Below, in pieces: positions 36,588 through 44,746 of a stretch of DNA of 64,000 nucleotides (position 1 is its first letter; each line of letters opens with the position of its first letter). This stretch comes from Pelagihabitans sp965238025 (GTDB lineage: Bacteria > Bacteroidota > Bacteroidia > Flavobacteriales > Flavobacteriaceae). The stretch is taken from positions 2,542,001 to 2,606,000 of the forward strand of contig OZ250162.1 in NCBI GenBank assembly GCA_965238025.1. The letters run 5' to 3'. Position numbers and translations under genes: made by a program. Below the pieces are notes generated by a model that searched no databases, was not told the DNA's origin, and saw only the letters and a program-made list of their open reading frames with translations.

Positions 36588-37248
36588 CTTTTCTGTTTTT
36601 CTTTCGTTCTTTACGTTTGGGGCGATCATAAGGAAATTTTTTTGCCGCCATTTTCATCATTTTATCGATAAGGTCTTCGGTATTTCTGCCCGTTTTTTTT
36701 GTTATCTTTTTTTCATATTTCCAAAGGAGCTTTCCTTTTTCACCATCACTTATTTTTATGCCAATACGCCCATAATTGGCTTCTCCCAAAAAATAATCTA
36801 TGATACTGAACTCCGTGGGAACACCTTTTGATAATAGAATGTTCAAATCTAAATTACCACTTATGATACCATCCACACCGAGAATTTGGCTTAATTCCTT
36901 TGCGGTGTAGATATCTATATTGTCATACGTAATATTATTTTTTGCTAAAATGGCATTGGTACTTTGCGTATTCTGGAAATTAACGTAAAACTTCTTTTTT
37001 TTCTTTCTCTTGGAAAAATAAGTTTCCAAGGCATTCTGCACCGCTATACCTTCTTTTTTTTCTGCTTTTAGGAGTTCTTCTTTACTTAGGTCATTTTTTA
37101 GGTCTAATCGGGTAAGAAACGGAAGTATTGCCAATACTTCATGATTCGCGCTTAGTTCATCAAACTTGTCACTTTCGTAAATGTTCTTTTGCCCGCGGAC
37201 GGAAAAAACCATGAGGAGTAAGAACGAAAACAAAATGTACTGTTTCAT
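36574..37248 (-). CDS. Exported CsgG-like/GNA1162-like hypothetical protein
   Basis: 224 residues from the ATG at 37248, which begins a signal peptide (1-19, SVRGQ). An earlier ATG at 37284 adds 12 residues before it. The mature sequence (ILPFLTRLDLKNDLSKEELLKAE, LGVDGIISGNLDL, GKLLWKYEKKI) has the look of CsgG/DUF799-type lipoprotein-assembly domains. The C-terminus is very basic (RPKRKERKKNRKANRP). It follows the TonB receptor on the same strand with a 36-nt gap and may belong to one envelope unit with it and the M23 peptidase. Confidence 0.65.
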   Translation of the reverse strand: MKQYILFSFLLLMVFSVRGQKNIYESDKFDELSANHEVLAILPFLTRLDLKNDLSKEELLKAEKKEGIAVQNALETYFSKRKKKKKFYVNFQNTQSTNAILAKNNITYDNIDIYTAKELSQILGVDGIISGNLDLNILLSKGVPTEFSIIDYFLGEANYGRIGIKISDGEKGKLLWKYEKKITKKTGRNTEDLIDKMMKMAAKKFPYDRPKRKERKKNRKANRP

Positions 37249-37284
37249 TTTTGATATTAATATTGTGGTTGCGACCCTAAACAA

Positions 37285-39753
37285 TTAAAATCGCATACTT
37301 AGTCGTAAATTAAAAACCCTACTGGTCAAAAAATTGGGAACGGCGAACTGTTGTTTGCTATCGGCGTCGCGAACCCAAGTGTTGGTAATGGAGTTTTGGG
37401 TATTGAACAGATTAAAAATTTCGACCCCTCCACTCAACGCTTTAAATTTATATAACCAATGGTTTTTCGGATAAGTATTGTTATTATCGGCAAAAATATA
37501 GGAAATTCCCAAATCAGCACGTCTATAGTCACGTAATCTGCTTTGAAATATATAGGGGTCAGCATAATTGGGTGAACCTCCAGGTACTCCGGTATTGTAT
37601 ACCAGGTTCAGGTACATTTTTAATTTTGGAATGTTTGGCACATAGTCTTGAAACAAAATACCCACTTTTAAACGTTGATCTGTGGGGCGCGAAATATATC
37701 CCCTTCGGTCTATATTCTCTTCGGTTTTTAAATAACCGAGGCTTATCCATGATTCCGTGCCGGGTACAAATGCCCCGTTCAGACGAAGTTCTGCCCCATA
37801 TACATAGGCTTCGGCATTGTTGTTGGCTTGATACCGTATACGAACGTCTTCCAGTGTATATGGGTTAACATTGGTCAAGGCCTTATAATAGGTCTCACCA
37901 ACGAATGTAAAAGGTCTGTCCCACATTGTAAAACTATATTCAGTACCCAAGACAAAATGCACTGACCTCTGTGCTTTTACTTCGGGTTGGATAGTGCCTT
38001 GTCTATCCCGTAATTCCCGATAAAAAGGAGGTTGCTGATATACACCTCCCGAAACACGGAAGAGGATGTCTTTTTTCCAATTTGGTTTTAAGGCGAGCTG
38101 TGCTCGGGGACTTAGGATACTTTGTGAAACTTTTTCAAATCCTTCTCCGTTTACTGTCCAATATTGGGCACGAAGGCCTAAATTATAGTATAAATCTGCC
38201 GACTTAAGACTGAGCTGATCACTATACTGCAAGAAGCCCGTAAATCTATTGGTTTGAACAAAATTGGTGGCGCTTGTTCCATCGAAGGCCACTATCGGGG
38301 CATCAAATGGTTCTTCGGGTTGGTTGTTCGGAAATTGCCCGGACGGCGGACGAATATAGAAGCCAGCCGAGTCTATAAATTCCGATTCACGAATTTGATC
38401 CCGAATATCTTCATGAGTGTATTTAAGCCCCCATTGCAGTTCTTTGTCGTTTTTGGCATAGGTTCCTTTTTGCTCCAAGTTGATAATCAATGCATCCAAT
38501 TCGTTACGCGCTCTATTAAATTCTGTTCCCAAACCTCTTGATGCCGTTACCTCTCCCAATTGGTCGCTACCTAGGTCAGTATTAACCTCTCCTAGCCGGT
38601 ATTGTGCAATTACGTCTGAATACTCTTCTTCGGTAGTATGGTAAACAGATGAAATCAGTTTTAGCGTTATATTCTCATTTAGGAGATAGCTCCCTTTTAA
38701 AGCACCTAGAAATGTATCAAATCTATTGTTTTCATTTCCTTCGTAAGCCACGACCAACGCCCTCGGGTCGTCTAATGTGCCAAATCTCGTTTCTCTAGTT
38801 ATGGGTTCGTTTTGATAGTCATTGATGCTGATATTCCCCAAAAAATTTAAAATGAATTTTTTTGAAAAGCGATAGGTAAAAAACCCTTGAAGGTCGGCAA
38901 AAGTGGGATTAAAATTACTCTCGGTATCCTGGGTATTGACCAAAAGGCTGTTGTTACGATATCGAATACCGGTGATTGCACTAAAATTTTTATTTTTTGA
39001 AATGGTTTCTGCGGATGCACTTGCCCCTAAAAAACTTAGGTCTAAACTGGCCCCAAATGCATTCGGATTTTTGTAGGTAATGTCTAGGATTGAAGATAGC
39101 TTATCGCCGTATTTGGCTTGAAACCCACCAGAAGAAAATCTAAGATCCTGAACCAAATCGCTATTCACAAAACTGAGTCCTTCCTGTTGCGCCGAACGAA
39201 CCAAAAACGGCCGATAAACCTCTATTTCATTTACATACACCAGGTTCTCATCGTAATTTCCGCCTCGAACGGAATATTGTGTGCTTAATTCGTTATTGGA
39301 ATTTACTCCGGGTAAAAGCTTCAATACATTTTCCACTCCTGCATTGGCACCGGGTATTTTACGAATGGTTTCTGGGTTTAGGGTCACAACACCTTCAATC
39401 TTTTTTTCACCCCTTGGCGATACGGTAACCCCGTCTATCTGAGTTACATCGGTTTTTAGTACCGGATTAAATTCGTAGGTTTCATTCGTGGTCAGGATTA
39501 AATTTTCAATCACCACGTTCTTGTGGCCTAGATGCGAAAAAGTGATGTTGGTTTTCTGATCAGCGATTAGTTGAAGTACGTAAAAGCCATTGGCATCCGA
39601 AAAACTGCCACTCGTCCCGGAAGAGATGTTTACACCGTCTAAGGGTTGTTCCGATTGGTCCAGTACCACACCGGTTATAGTAGCCGTTTGGGAAAACAAA
39701 AACCCAAGATGGCATAAGAACAAAACAGAACATAAGATTTTGGAATAATTCAA
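37285..39753 (-). CDS. TonB-dependent receptor with carboxypeptidase-regulatory-like domain
   Basis: An 822-residue outer-membrane receptor. A signal peptide (1-21) is followed by the CarboxypepD_reg-like beta domain (about 22-105, TATITGVVLDQSEQPLDGVNISS). A plug domain (about 110-225) contains VENVLKLLPGVNSNNELSTQYSVRG, and the 22-stranded barrel fills the rest, ending LRLSMRF with the terminal aromatic. No SusD-like gene is beside it, so polysaccharide uptake of the SusCD kind is not indicated; the ligand is unknown. It is followed by the CsgG-like gene and preceded by the M23 peptidase gene (14-nt gap). Confidence 0.92.
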   Translation of the reverse strand: MNYSKILCSVLFLCHLGFLFSQTATITGVVLDQSEQPLDGVNISSGTSGSFSDANGFYVLQLIADQKTNITFSHLGHKNVVIENLILTTNETYEFNPVLKTDVTQIDGVTVSPRGEKKIEGVVTLNPETIRKIPGANAGVENVLKLLPGVNSNNELSTQYSVRGGNYDENLVYVNEIEVYRPFLVRSAQQEGLSFVNSDLVQDLRFSSGGFQAKYGDKLSSILDITYKNPNAFGASLDLSFLGASASAETISKNKNFSAITGIRYRNNSLLVNTQDTESNFNPTFADLQGFFTYRFSKKFILNFLGNISINDYQNEPITRETRFGTLDDPRALVVAYEGNENNRFDTFLGALKGSYLLNENITLKLISSVYHTTEEEYSDVIAQYRLGEVNTDLGSDQLGEVTASRGLGTEFNRARNELDALIINLEQKGTYAKNDKELQWGLKYTHEDIRDQIRESEFIDSAGFYIRPPSGQFPNNQPEEPFDAPIVAFDGTSATNFVQTNRFTGFLQYSDQLSLKSADLYYNLGLRAQYWTVNGEGFEKVSQSILSPRAQLALKPNWKKDILFRVSGGVYQQPPFYRELRDRQGTIQPEVKAQRSVHFVLGTEYSFTMWDRPFTFVGETYYKALTNVNPYTLEDVRIRYQANNNAEAYVYGAELRLNGAFVPGTESWISLGYLKTEENIDRRGYISRPTDQRLKVGILFQDYVPNIPKLKMYLNLVYNTGVPGGSPNYADPYIFQSRLRDYRRADLGISYIFADNNNTYPKNHWLYKFKALSGGVEIFNLFNTQNSITNTWVRDADSKQQFAVPNFLTSRVFNLRLSMRF

Positions 39754-39767
39754 ATCGTCTTCATTAG

Positions 39768-41501
39768 CTACTTTCTGTAAAAAGTGCTGTTAAAGGTAGT
39801 TTTGTTCCCAACATTATCGGTAACTACGACTTCAAGATTACACTCTTTTTTATTCAATATTTTATCATCGAAATTGTAGGTGAGGGTTTTTTTCTTGGGT
39901 TCGTATTCCATTAAAATCCACTCCCCGTTCAAAGTGGCGTTATAGGTTTTAACACCACTGAGGTCATCGGCGATTTTAATACTAAGATAACTATAGTTGT
40001 TCAACCATTCTTTTTCCTTGAAGTTTTTAGCTTTGATCGAAGGGGGTATGGTATCACTTAGTAGGGTATAGGTCCCTAAATTTCGCGTTCTCGTCGTAAA
40101 GGTTTCCCCGCGTTTAAAGGTAGATACATGCTTCGGTTTTCCTTTGCGATCCAGTCTGGCAATAAATAGCTGCTGGCGGTCTTGCTTGTCATATTTTGAA
40201 ACATCAAAAGTTATGGTAAAATTGCGATGAGCAGGTACTTTGCTGTTGTGAATAGTTACAGTATCCTGTCCTTTTTTAAAATCGATGTAAAAATCTTTGT
40301 AAAAAGTATTGGCAGGAAAGTACACTTTGGCACCCCCTAGATCGTAGTTATTATTTTTTTTAGCGATCAAATAGTTTTCGGTCTTTTTATGAACCTTCTC
40401 TTTTTTAAGGGGTTCTTTTTTTCCTTCTATGGGAATGATGACCTTGGTTTCATTACCGGCAACATCTCTAAGCAGTAAAACAATACTGTACGATAAGCCC
40501 TCTTGTACAGCTATTTTACCATCATTATATAGAGTGTTATAAATATTTAATTTATTGCCTGAGGTTTTAAAACATTGATGTACGCGTTGCCGATAGGTTC
40601 CAAAATGATCATAATCGATCAACGTGTTTATGTACCGCGTTTCTCCAAATGAAAATGTCTCAAAATCATATTCCGTATAAGTTTTTCCGTTAACGGAAAG
40701 GTTTACTGCATACACCCCATTTTTGTTTGCCGCAAGATCTTGACGATCAAAACCTTTGAACCCAATGCCGATGCTGCCGGAAGCATATACCTTATCGGCA
40801 AGAAAAGTACCGTCTGATTGCTTCGAAAAATTCACCTCGACTTTTTCATGATTTTGGTTTACCACTGCTCCCTTTGAAAGCGGGTACACAAATACTTTTT
40901 CCAGGATTGGATTCGTGGCATCCCGAACCTCAAGCCCATAAAGAAGTGGGTTTGTAGGTTTTTCGGTTATGCTGCTTCTGATTTCAAAATGGAGATGAGG
41001 GCCCGATGAGCCTCCCGTATTTCCGCCATAGGCAATAACTTCGCCTTTTTTCACCTTTACTTCACCAAGATCGGGGAATACTTCTACCTCATAGGATTTC
41101 TTCTCGTATTGCACTTTTTTGATATAGGCCTCGATTTCCGGGGAAAACTTTTGAAGGTGTCCATAAACAGAGGTGTATCCATTCGGGTGGGCTACATAAA
41201 TTGCCTTACCATAACCCCAAAGTGATATTTTGATGCGGGTAACGCTACCATCGCCAATGGCATAAATCGGAAGCCCTTGCCGTTGCTGTGTTTTAATGTC
41301 GATTCCAGAATGAAAGTGGTTCGAGCGAAGTTCGCCAAAAGTTCCCGCGAGAATCAAAGGAATATCCATTGGTGAGCGAAACGCATCTTGAGGATATTTA
41401 TCCTGTTTCTGAGCCAAGGCCAGAGAGCCAAAACAGCCCATAACAAGCAATATAAGTACGTTTAAGTAGGATTTTCGGGGTTTAAAAAATGTCATAGCCA
41501 T
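39768..41501 (-). CDS. M23 family metallopeptidase
   Basis: 577 residues. A signal peptide (1-30, SLALAQ) precedes the LytM/M23 domain with HFHSGID (62-68; His64 and Asp68 zinc ligands), YGHLQKFSPE (113-122) and the GSSGPHLHFE block (164-173, His169 and His171). The C-terminal ~380 residues are beta-rich, Ig-like modules with no visible catalytic site. It probably cuts peptidoglycan cross-links or activates other hydrolases in the periplasm. It is the first gene of the minus-strand envelope unit 41501-36574. Confidence 0.92.
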   Translation of the reverse strand: MAMTFFKPRKSYLNVLILLVMGCFGSLALAQKQDKYPQDAFRSPMDIPLILAGTFGELRSNHFHSGIDIKTQQRQGLPIYAIGDGSVTRIKISLWGYGKAIYVAHPNGYTSVYGHLQKFSPEIEAYIKKVQYEKKSYEVEVFPDLGEVKVKKGEVIAYGGNTGGSSGPHLHFEIRSSITEKPTNPLLYGLEVRDATNPILEKVFVYPLSKGAVVNQNHEKVEVNFSKQSDGTFLADKVYASGSIGIGFKGFDRQDLAANKNGVYAVNLSVNGKTYTEYDFETFSFGETRYINTLIDYDHFGTYRQRVHQCFKTSGNKLNIYNTLYNDGKIAVQEGLSYSIVLLLRDVAGNETKVIIPIEGKKEPLKKEKVHKKTENYLIAKKNNNYDLGGAKVYFPANTFYKDFYIDFKKGQDTVTIHNSKVPAHRNFTITFDVSKYDKQDRQQLFIARLDRKGKPKHVSTFKRGETFTTRTRNLGTYTLLSDTIPPSIKAKNFKEKEWLNNYSYLSIKIADDLSGVKTYNATLNGEWILMEYEPKKKTLTYNFDDKILNKKECNLEVVVTDNVGNKTTFNSTFYRK

Positions 41502-41704
41502 TGTTCATACTTCCTTTCATGGGGCAAAAAGGAAATCATTTTTGATAAATTCCTAGGTCAGCTGCAATTACGGAATAAAAGTGAAAAGATGAAAATAATT
41601 ATACACCCAGAACCAACAAAACTTTCCGAATTTTTATTGCAACTACCTAAAACAACGATTTTTAGGGCATTAAAGTATTACTTTAAGAATTTTTGAAAAA
41701 AGAA

Positions 41705-41735
41705 TTGCTAAGTCGTAAGATGTATCTTAACTTTG
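41705..41735 (+). promoter_or_regulatory. Promoter of the zapA unit
   Basis: TTG (41705-41707), a 20-nt spacer and TAACTTTG (41728-41735) match the TTG/TAnnTTTG consensus. The first ATG of the unit lies 24 nt further on. Confidence 0.65.
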
Positions 41736-41759
41736 TTATAATAGCATTGAGTTTCGTTT

Positions 41760-42050
41760 ATGAGCGAATTAGTTCAAATTGTTGATTCCCTTGAAAACAA
41801 GATTAGTAAGTTGTTGCACAAGATAACGGTGCTGCACCAGACCAATCAGAAGTTAGAAGATGAACTTATTGCCATCCGGAATGAAAAGGAAACGGTAAAT
41901 AGTTCAGTATCGGATTGGGAACAGAAATACAGTTCGTTAAAACTAGCGAATTCAATGCTTGGCAGTAATACCGATAAAACCGAAGCTAAGCTAAAAATAA
42001 ACTCATTGATCAGAGATTTGGACCATTGTATCGCCCAGCTCTCTGAGTAA
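41760..42050 (+). CDS. Small coiled-coil protein preceding zapA
   Basis: 96 residues, almost entirely heptad-type helix (VDSLENKISKLLHKITVLHQ, then LEDELIAIRNEKETV), with a short break and a C-terminal helix SLIRDLDHCIAQLSE. The layout is similar to ZapB, a FtsZ-ring coiled-coil partner of ZapA in E. coli, and it lies 16 nt upstream of zapA. The ZapB-like role is inferred from position and structure; sequence identity to ZapB is not evident. Confidence 0.8.
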   Translation: MSELVQIVDSLENKISKLLHKITVLHQTNQKLEDELIAIRNEKETVNSSVSDWEQKYSSLKLANSMLGSNTDKTEAKLKINSLIRDLDHCIAQLSE

Positions 42051-42066
42051 ATCTACCAGTAGGAAT

Positions 42067-42363
42067 ATGTCTGAAAAGCTTAAAATAAAGCTTTCAATAG
42101 CAGATAGGGTTTACCCCCTTACCATAGAACCCAGTCAAGAAGAAGGGTTGCGAAAGGCCGCTAAGAACATAGAACAACTGGCAAAAAAGTTCGAACAGAG
42201 TTATGCCGTTCGAGACAAGCAAGATGTATTGGCCATGTGCGCCCTGCAGTTTGCCTCTAAAATAGAGCAGAAAGGCATTGACCATTCAGAAGGTACCCAG
42301 CAGGCCCTTAAACGTTTAAAAGCGTTGGATCAGCTGGTAGATTCTAAGCTAAGCATAAAATAA
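42067..42363 (+). CDS. zapA: Cell division protein ZapA
   Basis: 98 residues, normal family length. The N-terminal part (KIKLSIADRVYPLTIEPSQE) is the ZapA FtsZ-binding domain. It is followed by the helix of about 60 residues (AAKNIEQLAKKFEQSYAVRD, LAMCALQFASK) that makes the tetramer. ZapA bundles FtsZ filaments at the division site. It is followed directly by a 6S-like RNA, the same zapA-6S neighbourhood known from many bacteria. Confidence 0.92.
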   Translation: MSEKLKIKLSIADRVYPLTIEPSQEEGLRKAAKNIEQLAKKFEQSYAVRDKQDVLAMCALQFASKIEQKGIDHSEGTQQALKRLKALDQLVDSKLSIK

Positions 42364-42391
42364 GTTCTTTAAAATACCATCAAAGTTACTG

Positions 42392-42557
42392 CCCATATTG
42401 GTACTAATTTTTGACAAGCTCAACATTAATTAAGTTTAAAAGGGTGAGTTTAGGTCGTAAAAGCAAGCCTTGCTCGTACAAGGATCCTTGATCGGTCTGT
42501 TAGCCCTAAACCTGTTCATAGGAGTTTGTACAAAACTTCGCCAATATGGGTTTTTTT
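42392..42557 (+). ncRNA. ssrS: 6S RNA (6S-Flavo type), regulator of RNA polymerase
   Basis: The 213-nt gap between zapA and rny holds a long imperfect hairpin. Its closing stem is CCCATATTGG (42392-42401) with CCAATATGGG (42541-42550), a perfect 10-bp pairing, followed by a run of eight T residues that would terminate it. Further in, GTTTAGG (near 42448-42454) pairs with CCTAAAC (near 42505-42511), enclosing a large apical region. A zapA-linked RNA of ~160 nt with an open bulge is the 6S RNA layout, which imitates an open promoter and binds the housekeeping holoenzyme. The family name is my identification from location and fold, not from a covariance-model search. Confidence 0.75.
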
Positions 42558-42576
42558 TATAACAAATATTCAAACC

Positions 42577-44145
42577 ATGGATAATACATCAATGATAATA
42601 GCCGGTATTGTAGGATTGGCAATCGGATTTATAATTGCAAAATTCCTTGAAAAGGGAAAGGCATCCAAGACCACCACCAACGCAAAAAAAGAAGCGGAGA
42701 ATATTCTCAAAAATGCTGGAAAGGAAGCAGAGAATATCAAGAAGGATAAGATTTTTCAGGCCAAGGAAAAGTTTCTTGAATTGAAGGCCGAACACGAAAA
42801 AGTTATTGTTGGTAAGAACAAAAAAATGAACGAGTCGGAAAAACGTACTCGGGATAAAGAGTCACAAGTTAGCAACGAATTGGCAAAAAGCAAAAAGCTT
42901 AACCAAGCCTTGGAGAACAAATTAAAGGATGCTGCGTATCGGGTAGATATCTTTGAAAAGAAACAGGCCGAGGTAGATAAGATGCACAAGAACCAGGTGC
43001 AACAACTAGAGGTCATATCGGCGCTTTCTGCGGAAGAAGCCAAAGAGCAACTGATGGAATCGTTAAAGGAAACGGCGCGTACAGATGCCATGGGCTTTAT
43101 TCAAAAAACAGTTGAAGAAGCCAAGCTTACCGCCGAACAGGAGGCAAGAAAAATTGTGGTCAATACCATTCAACGTATTGGAACCGAGGAGGCCGTAGAA
43201 AATTGTGTTTCGGTCTTTAATTTAGAATCGGATGATGTGAAGGGTAGGATCATAGGTCGCGAAGGAAGAAATATTAGGGCGATAGAGGCTGCAACTGGGG
43301 TTGAGATTATTGTTGATGATACTCCTGAAGCCATTATACTTTCTTGTTTTGATTCGGTTCGTAGGGAAGTAGCCCGACTGTCTTTGCACAAGTTGGTGAC
43401 CGATGGTAGGATTCACCCAGCACGTATTGAAGAAATCGTAAAGAAAACTGAAAAGCAGATAGAACAAGAAATCGTGGAGGTCGGAAAACGTACGGTAATC
43501 GATTTAGGAATACACGGATTGCATCCAGAATTGATACGTGCGGTCGGTAGAATGAAATACCGCTCTTCATACGGGCAGAACCTCTTGCAACACTCTCGGG
43601 AGGTCGCCAAACTTTGTGGGGTTATGGCGGCGGAGCTGGGATTAAACCCCAAGCTTGCCAAACGGGCCGGATTACTTCATGATATCGGAAAAGTACCGAA
43701 TACCGAGGCCGAGGTAGAAACCCCACACGCAATACTGGGAATGAAATGGGCCGAGAAATTTGGTGAGAAGCCGGATGTCTGTAATGCGATCGGGGCGCAC
43801 CATGATGAGATAGAGATGAAAACCTTGATATCACCGATCGTTCAGGTCTGTGATGCCATTAGCGGAGCCAGGCCTGGGGCAAGGCGCCAGGTATTGGATT
43901 CCTATATTCAACGCTTAAAGGATTTGGAGGATATCGCCTTTGGTTTTAATGGCGTTCAAAAGGCCTATGCCATTCAAGCGGGCAGGGAACTTCGTGTAAT
44001 TGTGGAAAGCGAAAAAGTAAGCGATGACAAAGCTGCAGAACTATCTTTTGAAATTTCCCAAAAAATACAGACCGATATGACCTATCCTGGGCAAGTTAAG
44101 GTTACCGTAATCCGGGAAACCCGGGCAGTAAATGTGGCAAAATAA
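42577..44145 (+). CDS. rny: Ribonuclease Y
   Basis: A 522-residue membrane-anchored endoribonuclease that starts decay of many mRNAs. A single membrane helix lies at about 5-25 (MIIAGIVGLAIGFIIAKFL). A long charged coiled coil follows (about 30-190), then a KH domain with GRIIGREGRNIRAIE (about 223-237) and the HD domain with LLHDIGKVPN (about 364-373) and HHDE-type metal residues. The ATG at 42577 lies directly before the helix; a start at 42526 would lie inside the 6S RNA and is rejected. No separate promoter is evident, so it may be read from zapA past the RNA terminator. Confidence 0.95.
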   Translation: MDNTSMIIAGIVGLAIGFIIAKFLEKGKASKTTTNAKKEAENILKNAGKEAENIKKDKIFQAKEKFLELKAEHEKVIVGKNKKMNESEKRTRDKESQVSNELAKSKKLNQALENKLKDAAYRVDIFEKKQAEVDKMHKNQVQQLEVISALSAEEAKEQLMESLKETARTDAMGFIQKTVEEAKLTAEQEARKIVVNTIQRIGTEEAVENCVSVFNLESDDVKGRIIGREGRNIRAIEAATGVEIIVDDTPEAIILSCFDSVRREVARLSLHKLVTDGRIHPARIEEIVKKTEKQIEQEIVEVGKRTVIDLGIHGLHPELIRAVGRMKYRSSYGQNLLQHSREVAKLCGVMAAELGLNPKLAKRAGLLHDIGKVPNTEAEVETPHAILGMKWAEKFGEKPDVCNAIGAHHDEIEMKTLISPIVQVCDAISGARPGARRQVLDSYIQRLKDLEDIAFGFNGVQKAYAIQAGRELRVIVESEKVSDDKAAELSFEISQKIQTDMTYPGQVKVTVIRETRAVNVAK

Positions 44146-44211
44146 ATTAGGATAGGCCTAACCCTCCATTGCCCGCTAAAATGGCCCAAACAAAAAGCAA
44201 TCGATTACATT

Positions 44212-44649
44212 TTATTCACCAATATCCTCGTTCCACAAGTCCGGTTTTTCTTGAATAAATGCGTTCATCAGGTCTTTGCATTCTTGATTGTTCATTACAA
44301 CGACTTCAACCCCATTTTCTTTTAGAAGGGCTTCGGAACCGAGAAAGGTTTTGTTTTCGCCGATAACAACCTTGGGTATTCCGTAAAGTAAAATGGCTCC
44401 TGTGCACATGGGGCAGGGTGATAGGGTAGTGTATAAGGTGCATTTCCTGTAGACAGAGGCTGCCTGCCGACCGGCATTTTCAAAGGCATCCATTTCTCCG
44501 TGTAGTACAACACTCCCTTTCTGGATTCTTTTGTTGTGGCCTCGCCCCAACACTTTGTTGTTATGCACAATTACGCAACCAATGGGGATACCGCCTTCTG
44601 AAAGTCCTTTTTTTGCCTCTGCGATGGCCAAATTCATAAAGTTGTTCAT
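44212..44649 (-). CDS. Cytosine deaminase of the yeast Fcy1 type
   Basis: 145 residues of the zinc-dependent CDA fold. HGEMDAFENAG (50-60) has the zinc ligand His50 and proton-shuttle Glu52, and TTLSPCPMCTGAILLYGIP (74-92) has Cys79 and Cys82. Beyond these, the sequence follows yeast cytosine deaminase unusually closely: GRGHNKRIQKGS, a TLYTTLSPC block and the C-terminus LWNEDIGE (yeast ends DWFEDIGE, from memory). This argues for free cytosine (pyrimidine salvage) rather than guanine or tRNA adenosine as substrate, though guanine deaminase cannot be excluded. It stands alone. Confidence 0.85.
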   Translation of the reverse strand: MNNFMNLAIAEAKKGLSEGGIPIGCVIVHNNKVLGRGHNKRIQKGSVVLHGEMDAFENAGRQAASVYRKCTLYTTLSPCPMCTGAILLYGIPKVVIGENKTFLGSEALLKENGVEVVVMNNQECKDLMNAFIQEKPDLWNEDIGE

Positions 44650-44746
44650 AACGGGTAGTAATTGGTAATGGTTAAATATTCACCTGTATTTTGATTATAA
44701 GGCACAGCTTTTAAATCCAACGTTAGGGCTAATCCAATATGATAGA

